Below, piece after piece: positions 36,099 through 44,814 of a DNA stretch of 48,324 nt. Both the position numbers and the translations under genes were made by a program. The stretch is from an uncultured Alphaproteobacteria bacterium (GTDB lineage Bacteria; Pseudomonadota; Alphaproteobacteria; RF32; CAG-239), in NCBI GenBank assembly GCA_949297415.1, contig CASFSV010000046.1, positions 1 through 48,324 on the forward strand, read 5' to 3'. Position 1 is the stretch's first letter. Each line of letters opens with the position of its first letter. Under the pieces are notes generated by a model. It did not search any database. It saw only the letters and a program-made list of their open reading frames with translations, and was not told where the DNA came from.

Positions 36099-38159
36099 CT
36101 ACGCTACTTCTTGCTTTTTTGCAAGCATTTTTAACTTTTCTGCCTTTTTTTCCTGATCACAAATCGGGCAGAACTCATGTTCACCGGCAATATACCCATG
36201 TTTTGGACAAACAGAGAAAGTCGGTGTAATCGTGATATAAGGCAACCGGTAATTAGCCAAAACCTTCTTAATAAAGTCACGACAAACTTTAGCAGAGGAT
36301 ATACGTTGATTCATATAAAGGTGAAGTACGGTACCTCCAGTATATTTAGACTGCAATCTAGCTTGCAAATCCAAAGCCTCAAATGGGTCATCAGTATAAC
36401 CAACCGGCAACTGAGAAGAATTTGTATAGAACGGTGCATCAGGAGTCCCCGCCTGAATAATACCCATATAACGTTTTTTATCTTCTCGAGCAAATCTTGT
36501 TGTTGCGCCTTCAGCCGGAGTCGCCTCAAGGTTATACATATGACCGGTTTCTTCTTGAAATTTCACTAATCTATCACGGATAAAATCCAAGAACTTCTCA
36601 GCAAAAGCCTGTCCCCAAGCATCTGCGATATTATGTTCATCATTAGTAAAGTTTCTAATCATTTCATTTATACCATTAACCCCAATGGTAGAGAAGTGAT
36701 TACGAAGAGTCCCCAAATATCTCTTAGTGAATGGGAATAACCCATTATCAATCAAACGCTGAATAACTTTCCGCTTAATTTCCAAAGAAGTTCTTGCAAT
36801 ATTCATCAGTTCATCAACTCTTGCAAACATCGCAGCTTCATTACCTTTATAAACATACCCGAGTCTTGCGCAGTTAATTGTAACGACACCGACAGAACCT
36901 GTTTGCTCAGCAGAACCAAATAAACCATTACCACGAGCCAAAAGTTCTCTCAAATCCAACTGCAAGCGACAACACATAGAACGAATTTGCCCCGGTTTCA
37001 AAGAAGAATTCAAGAAATTCTGGAAATAAGGCAACCCGTATTTAGCCGTCATTTCGAACAACAACTCTGTATTTTCATCTTCCCAAGGAAAATCCCAAGT
37101 CATATTATAAGTAGGGATTGGAAAAGTAAAAGGTCTGCCTTTAACATCACCGCCCATCATAACATTGATGTAAGCTTTGTTAATCATAGCCATTTCTTCG
37201 CCCAAATCACCATAAGTATATTCTTGTTCAACACCTGCAATAATAGGATGTTGTTCACGCAAATCTTCAGGGCACACCCAATCAAAAGTAAAGTTAGTAA
37301 AAGGAGTCTGCGAGCCCCAGCGAGAAGGAACATTCAAATTATAAATCAATTCTTGCATACATTGTTCAACTTGCTCGTATTTTAATTTATCTTTTCTGAC
37401 ATATGGAGCCAAATAGGTATCAACGGAAGAAAAAGCCTGAGCACCAGCCCATTCATTTTGCAAAGTCCCCATAAAATTAACCATTTGACCTACAGCAGAA
37501 GAAAGATGTTTCGGAGCACCTGCTTCAACTTTACCAGGAACACCGTTAAACCCCTCACGCAACAAATTCTTCAAAGACCAACCGGCACAATAAGCTGCCA
37601 ACATACTCAAATCATGAATATGAATATCACCGTTTCTGTGAGCTTCACCAACTTCAGCAGGATAAACATGAGATAACCAATAGTTTGCGGTAACTTTACC
37701 AGAAACATTCAAAATCAAACCACCATTAGAATACCCCTGATTAGCATTTTCCTTAATACGCCAATCCAAATTTTCCAAATATTCATTAACAGAGCTTTCA
37801 ACGTCAACAACAGTTTTACCATCACCGCGCATTCTATTTCTTTTATCACGATAAAGAATATAAGACTTAGCTGTTTTAAAGTAGTTAGAAGAAATAAGAA
37901 CCTGTTCAACAACATCTTGAATATCTTCAACAGAAGGCAAAGATTCATCAAACTTATGAGATAAAATCTTCATTACCTGAGCAGTCAAAAGCCAAGCATC
38001 ATCATTATCAAATTCATTTGTAATTTCCCCAGCTCTTAAAATTGCATTATAGATTTTATCTCCATCAAAATCAGCTAGAGTACCATCTCTTTTTGTTATG
38101 CTTTTAAACGGCATTTTATATTTTTTTGCCGTGGGCATTTGCAACTCATTATTTGCCAT
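36099..38159 (-). CDS. nrdD: Class III anaerobic ribonucleoside-triphosphate reductase, large part, lacking the glycyl-radical loop
   Basis: Oxygen-sensitive enzyme reducing NTPs to dNTPs. An ATP-cone domain (about 15-110, FKSITKRDGTLADFDGDKI) is followed by the ten-stranded barrel with the conserved CCRLQLDLREL and GSVGVVTINCARLGY. The zinc ribbon near the end is intact: Cys651, His654, Cys664 and Cys667 in VCPKHG...FCPICDQEK. A normal NrdD then continues into an R-V-x-G-Y loop; here the chain ends with a Lys-rich tail and that loop is found in the next gene. I chose ATG 38159 (MANNELQ, 686 aa), with AGAAGGGA upstream. Longer in-frame extensions to 38312 look non-homologous. Two NrdR-like boxes lie upstream. 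Confidence 0.93.
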   Translation of the reverse strand: MANNELQMPTAKKYKMPFKSITKRDGTLADFDGDKIYNAILRAGEITNEFDNDDAWLLTAQVMKILSHKFDESLPSVEDIQDVVEQVLISSNYFKTAKSYILYRDKRNRMRGDGKTVVDVESSVNEYLENLDWRIKENANQGYSNGGLILNVSGKVTANYWLSHVYPAEVGEAHRNGDIHIHDLSMLAAYCAGWSLKNLLREGFNGVPGKVEAGAPKHLSSAVGQMVNFMGTLQNEWAGAQAFSSVDTYLAPYVRKDKLKYEQVEQCMQELIYNLNVPSRWGSQTPFTNFTFDWVCPEDLREQHPIIAGVEQEYTYGDLGEEMAMINKAYINVMMGGDVKGRPFTFPIPTYNMTWDFPWEDENTELLFEMTAKYGLPYFQNFLNSSLKPGQIRSMCCRLQLDLRELLARGNGLFGSAEQTGSVGVVTINCARLGYVYKGNEAAMFARVDELMNIARTSLEIKRKVIQRLIDNGLFPFTKRYLGTLRNHFSTIGVNGINEMIRNFTNDEHNIADAWGQAFAEKFLDFIRDRLVKFQEETGHMYNLEATPAEGATTRFAREDKKRYMGIIQAGTPDAPFYTNSSQLPVGYTDDPFEALDLQARLQSKYTGGTVLHLYMNQRISSAKVCRDFIKKVLANYRLPYITITPTFSVCPKHGYIAGEHEFCPICDQEKKAEKLKMLAKKQEVA

Positions 38160-38220
38160 TTTTTTATTATTCCCTTCTCTCATAAATGTAACAAGTTCTT
38201 TTTTCGACTTCAAGAGCACC

Positions 38221-38269
38221 CTACTACATATTGTGTTAACAAACAGTAAAAATACACTAGATATAGTAA
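38221..38269 (-). promoter_or_regulatory. Pair of NrdR-box-like operators upstream of nrdD
   Basis: CTACTACATATTGTGT (38221-38236) and ACACTAGATATAGTAA (38254-38269) each match about 13 of 16 positions of the known NrdR consensus (ACACWATATATWGTGT), and their starts are 33 bases apart, about three helical turns, the usual spacing of tandem NrdR boxes. They lie 62-110 bases upstream of the nrdD start. Repression of nrdD by NrdR when dATP is plentiful is the expected effect. The remainder of 38160-38553 is AT-rich with homopolymer runs (T tract near 38389, C tract near 38413) and holds no gene. Confidence 0.65.
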
Positions 38270-38491
38270 AAATACTTTTTACGACCTCAAATTCGATAAC
38301 TGAACTCATCATAAAAAAAACATCTATTTTGACAAGGCATCACACCTCAATTTTTTTTAAATTTTCATATCTCACTAAAATTAAAACGATTTTTTTTTTT
38401 TAAAAGGTCTATAACCCCCCCTCCAATATCTTTAAAGACGTTACTAACAATTTTTTTAAATATTTTTTTACGTCGCTAATCATTAAAAAGG

Positions 38492-38520
38492 TTGACCTAG
38501 AAAATATCAAACTATATGAT
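38492..38520 (+). promoter_or_regulatory. Sigma-70 promoter of the HAD nucleotidase gene
   Basis: TTGACC (38492-38497), a 17-base spacer and TATGAT (38515-38520), 34 bases before the TTG start at 38554. Confidence 0.7.
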
Positions 38521-38553
38521 ACCTGATGGGTAAAATTTCAGGGAGTATAAAAA

Positions 38554-39222
38554 TTGCATAAAACCATAATTTGGGACTTAGATAACACCCTATATTACGA
38601 AACAGATGAATACAAAAACAAATTAAATGAAGCAACAGCCACCGCTGCGATAGAAGAGTTCAATATACCTTTAGATTTTAAAGAGGCAACCGCTAAAGTT
38701 AAAGAATCATATGCAACATATCGTGATGGGTTAGAAATATTTTCCAGAGAATACGGTATTCCGCATAAAGAACTATACAAATCTTATCACAATTATAAGA
38801 GTGAATTAGTAAAGACCATAGCTCCTTACGAAAATTTATTAGCCAAGCTACAGAGTCTCCAATGTCCACAATATGTCTTTTCCACCTCATCAAAAGACAT
38901 CTGTGAAAAGATTCTAAAACATATCGGACTATATGATTTCTTTAAGAACAAATTCTATTCTGTAGAAGACTTTGATGTGTACAAAAAGAATGAAAGTCCT
39001 GATGTATACAAACGTTTATGCGAAAAAATAGGAATTCGTCCTGAAGACTGCATTTTTGTAGATGACAGTTATTCTAACTTAGATTTCGCCAAACAATGCG
39101 GTATGACAACTATTCGCATCTATTATGGCAACAATTCCGCCAAAGATATGCAATTTATAGATTCGGCATACAAAGGAATAGATGAGTGTATTATCGGTTT
39201 AAAAAAGGAATATAATTGTTAA
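38554..39222 (+). CDS. HAD-superfamily pyrimidine 5'-nucleotidase-like hydrolase
   Basis: HAD phosphatase with motif I WDLDNTLYY (nucleophile and acid/base Asp), motif II VFSTSSK and motif IV FVDDSYSNLDFA. The insert between I and II, with REYGIPHKELY, fits the C1-cap pyrimidine 5'-nucleotidase (SDT1/YjjG-like) branch. Length 222 aa. It begins with TTG, since the frame starts just before HKTIIWDLD, and GGGAG lies 8 bases upstream. Single-gene unit with its own promoter and terminator. The exact nucleotide substrate is not shown. Confidence 0.88.
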   Translation: MHKTIIWDLDNTLYYETDEYKNKLNEATATAAIEEFNIPLDFKEATAKVKESYATYRDGLEIFSREYGIPHKELYKSYHNYKSELVKTIAPYENLLAKLQSLQCPQYVFSTSSKDICEKILKHIGLYDFFKNKFYSVEDFDVYKKNESPDVYKRLCEKIGIRPEDCIFVDDSYSNLDFAKQCGMTTIRIYYGNNSAKDMQFIDSAYKGIDECIIGLKKEYNC

Positions 39223-39234
39223 ATTTATAAAAAT

Positions 39235-39258
39235 AAAAGCTACCTTATGGTAGCTTTT
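39235..39258. terminator. Bidirectional terminator between the HAD gene and the 39261 gene
   Basis: AAAAGCTACC (39235-39244) pairs perfectly with GGTAGCTTTT (39249-39258) around TTAT. It separates convergent genes. Confidence 0.88.
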
Positions 39259-39260
39259 AT

Positions 39261-39980
39261 TTATTTACCCTTATCAAATTTTTCACAAAGTTTAGTTTCC
39301 ACAATATAATTTTCAATAGAATCTAATTTTGCTTGCTCAACAGCAACTTCTTTCCGCCAAGTTTCAACCTTTTCTTGTAATTTTTGCAAATATTCTGCAT
39401 TAAGTTCCTTAGCAATAACATCAGCCTGCTGTCCTGGAGCAACAATTTTAACCCCAACCATCTCAAAGAGTCTTTCAGCTGTATCTTTAAACTGCGGTAA
39501 AAAATAATCTAAAGCCTCAATATAAATCTGCATATGAGTTTTCTCATGTCTAAGAGCAACTTCATACATACAAGAATTTTTTTCTAAATCTTTTAAGACA
39601 TAAATAGTTGGTACATAATACCCAAGATGAGCTTCTATTTTCTCAGGATACACACACTCATAACCACGACTAATTTCAACTTGTCCGACAGTTAAATTAA
39701 AATTAAAACCATCTCTTACTTTCGTTAAACCTATTGGAATAAAATCTTCTGGCATCTCGAGTCCACTGGCTTTAAATTTTTCTTCAGTTTCTTGTCTAAG
39801 AAAATCTTTTCCTTTCGTATAATTATACCGTAATTTTCCATAAGAAGATGTAATTTCTACTTGAGGTCTATCAATAACGCTCAAACATTCTTCGACGTAA
39901 CGTTTCATATCAGCATCAGAAGCATATCCGATATTTACCGACGAAAAAGCAAAAATTAAGGCAAAAAAAACTTTTCTCAT
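39261..39980 (-). CDS. Secreted protein with HExxH motif, possible metalloprotease
   Basis: Signal peptide 1-20 (GYASDADM), then a 219-residue periplasmic protein. HEKTH (145-149) within VALRHEKTHMQIYIEALDYF gives two histidines and a glutamate, followed by Glu155, compatible with a zinc site; the arrangement resembles DUF922-like predicted metalloproteases. It ends with a charged coiled-coil-like helix (about 185-215). GAGAGGG precedes the ATG. It is divergent from the 40023 gene with only 42 bases between. Whether it is active is unknown. Confidence 0.65.
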   Translation of the reverse strand: MRKVFFALIFAFSSVNIGYASDADMKRYVEECLSVIDRPQVEITSSYGKLRYNYTKGKDFLRQETEEKFKASGLEMPEDFIPIGLTKVRDGFNFNLTVGQVEISRGYECVYPEKIEAHLGYYVPTIYVLKDLEKNSCMYEVALRHEKTHMQIYIEALDYFLPQFKDTAERLFEMVGVKIVAPGQQADVIAKELNAEYLQKLQEKVETWRKEVAVEQAKLDSIENYIVETKLCEKFDKGK

Positions 39981-40022
39981 ATAGAATCCCTCTCAAGATA
40001 CTCACAAACATGGAGTCATTTT

Positions 40023-40778
40023 ATGAAATACACATACATTATAAGCATAATCTTGTCCAGTTTTTTTACATATAAGTCAGCATCTGCCAACATCTATCCT
40101 CAACAATATGCCTTTTTCATTCCTGGTGGAGCCTTTCAACAAAATCAAGACGTACAAGATATTCGCTTAATGCGCCCACGATATGCACCAACCGAAGACG
40201 AAAACCAAGAAGCATCATCATCACAAAGAGAATCTTACATACCATCTCAAACAAACAAAGCCACCACATCACAAAGAAAAACATCGGCATCTCAAACAAC
40301 ACGCGATACATCGCAAGCAACATTAAGTTCAAAAAAGAAATCAACACTTCCCATTGCACAGAAAAACACCATACAAAAAATCAAAAATGCCCCACAAAAT
40401 ATATCTAAACAATCATCTCCATCAACAAACATTGTATTTCAAGAAGAAGACAATGAATCTAAGTCTATTTCCCCCGAAATAAGCAAAAAATTAGAACAAT
40501 ATCAACTCGACGAAAACACTCAAATTGCCACCCCAAAAGAAGCGCCAACTCCCCAACCCAAACTATCCCACATAGAAGAACTTAAGCAAAAAAGTTTAAC
40601 AACCTTACTTAATGAGATTCCCTATCCAGATTCCTCACAACCTAAATTCAAGCAATTATATTCATCATACGGTATGGAATTGAGAGTATACCAACGTCGA
40701 GGAAAATTTCCTAGTAATTATGAACAAGAAGAAACTTTAGCTAAAGCTAATTCTATAAAACGTTTTGAAGTAAAATAA
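40023..40778 (+). CDS. Secreted Ser/Thr/Gln-rich protein of unknown function
   Basis: Signal peptide 1-22 (FFTYKSASA) followed by a low-complexity central part rich in Ser, Thr, Gln and Lys (about 65-150), probably disordered, and a short C-terminal segment with regular composition (PKFKQLYSSYGMELRVYQRRGKF). I recognise no family. It is divergent from the HExxH gene and convergent with lepA. GGAG lies about 8 bases before the ATG. Confidence 0.7.
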   Translation: MKYTYIISIILSSFFTYKSASANIYPQQYAFFIPGGAFQQNQDVQDIRLMRPRYAPTEDENQEASSSQRESYIPSQTNKATTSQRKTSASQTTRDTSQATLSSKKKSTLPIAQKNTIQKIKNAPQNISKQSSPSTNIVFQEEDNESKSISPEISKKLEQYQLDENTQIATPKEAPTPQPKLSHIEELKQKSLTTLLNEIPYPDSSQPKFKQLYSSYGMELRVYQRRGKFPSNYEQEETLAKANSIKRFEVK

Positions 40779-40781
40779 TAC

Positions 40782-40810
40782 AAAAAAAGAGCGATTCTAA
40801 AAGAACCGCT
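40782..40810 (-). terminator. Terminator of lepA
   Basis: On the minus strand AGCGGTTC pairs with GAATCGCT through one G-U and ends in a run of seven Ts. The G-U pair exists only in the minus-strand RNA, pointing to lepA as the gene served. Confidence 0.75.
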
Positions 40811-40830
40811 AATTTGTCACAACAAAAACT

Positions 40831-42633
40831 CTAATCATCACCAATGCGTAAAGCCTCAATAAATGCAGACTGAGGTACTTCTACTTTACCAAATTGCCGC
40901 ATTCTTTGCTTACCTTTTTTCTGCTTATCTAAAAGCTTACGTTTACGAGTAACATCACCACCATAACACTTAGCCGTTACATCCTTGCGCATAGCAGAAA
41001 TAGTCTCACGAGCCACAACACGTCCACCGATTGCAGCCTGAATCGGAATTTTAAACAAATGTCTCGGAATTAAATCTTTCAATCTCTCACAAATTTGTCT
41101 ACCTCTCGACTCCGCCTCGCTTCTGTGACACAAAAAAGCTAAAGCATCAACAGGTTCCTCATTGATTAAAATTTGCACCTTAACCAAATCCGATTGTTCA
41201 TATCCAACCAATTCATAATCAAAACTGGCATATCCGCTCGTAATAGATTTTAAACGATCATAAAAATCAAAAACAATTTCATTAAGAGGGATTCGATAAA
41301 CAACCATCGCTCTGGAACCAACGTAGGTTAATTCCTGCTGTAATCCACGACGTTCCGTACAAAGTTTCAGAACCGCCCCCAAATAAGTATCGGGAACAAG
41401 AATAGTTGCTCTGACCATAGGTTCTTCAATAGAAGCCACGGTAGATAAATCCGGCATATCTGCAGGATTATGCAACATAATCGTTTCCCCTTTTGTAAGA
41501 TTGATTTTATATGCCACAGACGGAGCTGTTGTAATAATATCCAAATCAAACTCGCGCCCAATTCTTTCTTGAATAATTTCCATATGCAAGAGTCCCAAGA
41601 ACCCACATCTAAATCCGAGTCCCAAAGCCGCCGAATTTTCATTCTGATAATCAATACTGGCATCATTAAGTTTCAATTTCGCCAGAGCGTCTTTCAGAGC
41701 TTCATATTGACTACTATCCACCGGAAAGATAGAACAAAAGACAACTGGTATAGAAGGTTTAAATCCCGGTAAAGCTTGCTCGCAAGGCCTTTTATTATCG
41801 GTAATTGTATCACCGACACTACAATCGCCAACGCTCTTAATACTGGCCGTAATATAGCCAACTTCACCAGCTGACAGTTCATCGGCTTCTTGCATTTTCG
41901 GTGTAAACACACCTAACCTATCAACCGTATACGTTGCATTATTACTCATCATCCGAATAACTTGTTTTTTACGAAGCACTCCATCTTTAATACGTACTAA
42001 AATAACCACACCTAAATAGGAATCATACCAACTATCAATCAAAAGAGCTTTAAGCGGTGCTTCAACATCACCCTGAGGGGCAGGAAGATGATGCACAATA
42101 GCTTCTAACAAATCATCAATACCTAATCCTGTTTTTCCGGAAGTTTCAACAGCATCACTGGCATCAATACCAATAACATCTTCAATTTGGCTTTTAACTT
42201 TTTCAACATCAGCAGAAGGCAAATCAACCTTATTAAGAGCCGGTACAATTTCATGATTATTATCAATCGCCAAATAAACATTAGCCAGAGTCTGCGCTTC
42301 AACGCCCTGAGTTGCATCCACAACCAACACCGAACCTTCACAAGCTGCCAATGAACGAGAAACTTCATAAGAAAAGTCAACATGTCCCGGTGTATCAATC
42401 AAATTAAGCATATATTCCTGTCCGTCTTTTGCAACATATTTCAAACGAACCGTCTGCGCTTTAATGGTAATTCCACGTTCACGCTCAATATCCATAGAGT
42501 CCAAAACCTGCTCTGTCATTTCACGACGCTCCAAGCCGCCGCAACGCTCAATAATTCTATCAGCTATTGTAGACTTACCATGGTCAATATGAGCAATAAT
42601 TGCAAAATTTCTGATTTTTGCCAAATCCTGCAT
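40831..42633 (-). CDS. lepA: Elongation factor 4 (LepA)
   Basis: Translation GTPase affecting 30S assembly and back-translocation. G1 AHIDHGKST lies at 14-22, with [14 protein letters not shown], and the LepA-specific C-terminal domain ending in [19 protein letters not shown] sequence and [10 protein letters not shown] chose ATG 42633 (600 aa), with AAGGA 7 bases upstream; the longer frame begins at a TTG inside the leader. It stands alone; lepB, which often follows, is absent. Confidence 0.97.
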   Translation of the reverse strand: MQDLAKIRNFAIIAHIDHGKSTIADRIIERCGGLERREMTEQVLDSMDIERERGITIKAQTVRLKYVAKDGQEYMLNLIDTPGHVDFSYEVSRSLAACEGSVLVVDATQGVEAQTLANVYLAIDNNHEIVPALNKVDLPSADVEKVKSQIEDVIGIDASDAVETSGKTGLGIDDLLEAIVHHLPAPQGDVEAPLKALLIDSWYDSYLGVVILVRIKDGVLRKKQVIRMMSNNATYTVDRLGVFTPKMQEADELSAGEVGYITASIKSVGDCSVGDTITDNKRPCEQALPGFKPSIPVVFCSIFPVDSSQYEALKDALAKLKLNDASIDYQNENSAALGLGFRCGFLGLLHMEIIQERIGREFDLDIITTAPSVAYKINLTKGETIMLHNPADMPDLSTVASIEEPMVRATILVPDTYLGAVLKLCTERRGLQQELTYVGSRAMVVYRIPLNEIVFDFYDRLKSITSGYASFDYELVGYEQSDLVKVQILINEEPVDALAFLCHRSEAESRGRQICERLKDLIPRHLFKIPIQAAIGGRVVARETISAMRKDVTAKCYGGDVTRKRKLLDKQKKGKQRMRQFGKVEVPQSAFIEALRIGDD

Positions 42634-42792
42634 AGAGTTATCCTTAAAAAACAAATTTACAAACTTATATCTGTCATAAAGTAAATTTTATCGGAACGCA
42701 ACAGATTTTAAACACTTTACTGTTGCAAGTCATACAAAACTATGCTTAAATAGAAGACACTAAAATTATTCTGAAATAATATGGAGGTTGCA

Positions 42793-43230
42793 ATGATTAA
42801 ATTTATAGACATTGAATTCGGTTCCAGCCGCTATCAAGAACTGTTGGATTTGCGCTATCGCATTTTGTTGCAACCATTAGGATTAAAATTCCTCGATTCG
42901 TTCAGAGAAGAAGAAGCCAGTTTCTTGCATATTGGCTGCATAGATTCTATCAGTGACAAACTGATTGGCGGTTTAATAATGGTTCCCCTTGATAATGAAG
43001 AAATAAGAGTGATGCAAGTAGCGGTAGACGTCGTCCACCAAGGCGAAGGAATTGGTAAAAAATTAATTGAATATGCCGAAAAGACCGCAAAAGAAATCGG
43101 ATATAGTACAATGGTGATGCACGCAATGCTTTCCGTTGTTGGTTTTTACGAGAAACTCGGTTTCAAACAAGACGGCGATTTATTTGAAGAAAAAGGCATT
43201 AATTTTATTCGAATGGTCAAAGAACTCTAA
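42793..43230 (+). CDS. GNAT-family N-acetyltransferase
   Basis: 145-aa acetyl-CoA-dependent acyltransferase of ElaA/PhnO-like size. Motif A is MQVAVDVVHQGEGIGKKLI, and the C-terminal VVGFYEKLGFKQDG is typical of GNAT domains. Start ATG 42793 has GGAGG 4 bases upstream; an earlier ATG at 42781 overlaps the Shine-Dalgarno sequence. Its stop overlaps that of the convergent kinase gene in a shared CTAA. Substrate unknown. Confidence 0.85.
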   Translation: MIKFIDIEFGSSRYQELLDLRYRILLQPLGLKFLDSFREEEASFLHIGCIDSISDKLIGGLIMVPLDNEEIRVMQVAVDVVHQGEGIGKKLIEYAEKTAKEIGYSTMVMHAMLSVVGFYEKLGFKQDGDLFEEKGINFIRMVKEL

Positions 43231-43736
43231 AAATTCTCTAACAAAAACTCTTTAATCAATAGAGCCGTTTGTAACGGAGTCTGGTTATCGTTACAAATAA
43301 TTTTATCAGATCCAATTGGATTTTGATACCCTTGTTGATACATCTCAACAATACGATTTTTTTCTCGCTCAGAGAGTTCTCTCGTTCCGCGATTTTTAAG
43401 ACACATCTCCATAGAGGGAGCTAACGTAACACAAACAAACTTATCATGCTCATCGGTCCACTTGCACCAATTATCAAAACTACGCTGACTCATTGGATAA
43501 GCAAAAAACAAGAATTTATACCTCTGCAATTTTTTTTCATTCTGCATAACTTCCGCAAGTCGTCGCAACCGTTCGGCTATTCCCGATTTAAAATCAAGCT
43601 GAAGTTTTTCCTGTTCTTCATCTGAAAGCAGTTCATCTACTTCTAGAAAAAACGCATTATCCAGCAACTGAGGCAAGATTCGCCCGACCGTTGATTTTCC
43701 AGCATTAATCGGACCGTTAATATTAACAATCAGCAT
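43227..43736 (-). CDS. P-loop kinase-like protein
   Basis: Small NTP-binding protein with a clear Walker A, NGPINAGKSTVG, near residues 7-18, and a helical LID-like region (RGTRELSEREKNRIV). The size (169 aa) is that of shikimate/gluconate-type or AAA_33 kinases, but no substrate motif fits confidently. Its start lies 4 bases after the perM stop, so it is probably the last gene of the DUF2066-perM-kinase unit. In relatives, hdaA often occupies this place next to perM; this protein is not Hda. Confidence 0.6.
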   Translation of the reverse strand: MLIVNINGPINAGKSTVGRILPQLLDNAFFLEVDELLSDEEQEKLQLDFKSGIAERLRRLAEVMQNEKKLQRYKFLFFAYPMSQRSFDNWCKWTDEHDKFVCVTLAPSMEMCLKNRGTRELSEREKNRIVEMYQQGYQNPIGSDKIICNDNQTPLQTALLIKEFLLENF

Positions 43737-43740
43737 TATT

Positions 43741-44814
43741 TTAATCCAGATAAAGTGAACTCATTTTGTAGCGTTTGATAAGGTTACGCAATAAAACGCC
43801 AATAATAGCCGCCACAGGAACGGCAAGCATTAACCCGAGAAAACCTAACAAAACACCACCGGCTAACAATGCAAACATAACCCAAACCGGATGCAAACCA
43901 ACATTATCGCCAACCAATTTCGGAGTTAAGAAATTCCCTTCTAAGAACTGTCCGCTCAAAAACACGGCAATAACGTACATCACATGCGTAATATCATTAA
44001 ACTGAGCAAAAGCTAAGATAATAGCCAAAACAAAACCAGTAATTGAGCCAACATAAGGAATAAAAGAAATAACCCCCGCAATAAATCCGACGAGTAAGCC
44101 TAATTCCAGTCCAACCAATTTTAAACCAATAGAGTAATACAAACCTAAAATAACACAAACACTAAGCTGACCGCGAATAAAACCAGCTATAATAGTGTTA
44201 ATTTCCTGCATACTCTGCATAATACCTTTTTTAGATTTTTGGGGTAAAAGTCCCTCAAATTTTTTAACAAAGGTATTCCAATCACGCAACATATAAAAAG
44301 CAACGATAGGCGTAATCAGGATAAGAGAAATAAGGTTAATAAAAGCAAAACCGTTTGCAATCAATCCTTGAAATAATTTACTAGCCAATTTCACACCATT
44401 ACCGATATTTCCTTTAATCATATCCTCCAAATTTCCTGCAAACAAATCTGGATAACGTTCGGCCAAATGTTTCAAAGTCGGACGAATTTTATCTAACAAC
44501 AACGCCAAATATTTAGGCGTAGCCTGAATAAGTAACGTCAACTGACTTTCAACCATTCCCAAAAATAAAAAGATAGCAGGAATGACCAATAAAATCATCA
44601 AAATACAAACAACAACCGTTGCCCACGTTCTGGACATTTTACATTTTTGCAATTTGATAGTCAGCGGATTCAAAAGATACGCCAATAAAATACCCGCCAC
44701 AAACGGCATCAAAACGGAACGCAGCATATAAAGAAAGAAAAAGAAAACAAAAAAGATAACAAACCACATATATGGATTTACATAAAACCGACTCTGCACT
44801 TTAGTAGATGGCAT
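43741..44814 (-). CDS. PerM / AI-2E transporter family membrane protein
   Basis: Polytopic inner-membrane permease with about seven to eight helices, including LRSVLMPFVAGILLAYLLNP near the start and LAGGVLLGFLGLMLAVPVAA near the end, the family's signature. In some bacteria members export AI-2 or act as Na+/H+ antiporters; substrate unknown here. I chose ATG 44814 (357 aa), with AAGGAGG 4 bases upstream; the longer frame begins at the ATG that overlaps that site. It overlaps the DUF2066 stop by 14 bases, indicating coupling. Confidence 0.87.
   Translation of the reverse strand: MPSTKVQSRFYVNPYMWFVIFFVFFFFLYMLRSVLMPFVAGILLAYLLNPLTIKLQKCKMSRTWATVVVCILMILLVIPAIFLFLGMVESQLTLLIQATPKYLALLLDKIRPTLKHLAERYPDLFAGNLEDMIKGNIGNGVKLASKLFQGLIANGFAFINLISLILITPIVAFYMLRDWNTFVKKFEGLLPQKSKKGIMQSMQEINTIIAGFIRGQLSVCVILGLYYSIGLKLVGLELGLLVGFIAGVISFIPYVGSITGFVLAIILAFAQFNDITHVMYVIAVFLSGQFLEGNFLTPKLVGDNVGLHPVWVMFALLAGGVLLGFLGLMLAVPVAAIIGVLLRNLIKRYKMSSLYLD

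Noticed and set aside
36071..36101. nrdD split explained as a frameshift or sequencing error
   Set aside because: The small gene has its own AAAGGGAG site and ATG, and nrdD ends with a plausible tail; the two parts are separated by 28 bases and not by a simple slip. It is still listed as a refutation test.
38098..38403. 101-aa plus-strand frame over the nrdD start and promoter region
   Set aside because: Hydrophobic, Phe/Thr-rich translation of AT-rich DNA opposite nrdD; it would lie over the NrdR boxes.
38270..38460. FNR-type box (TTGAT....ATCAA) upstream of nrdD
   Set aside because: Partial half-sites such as TTGACA near 38329 lack a matching second half.
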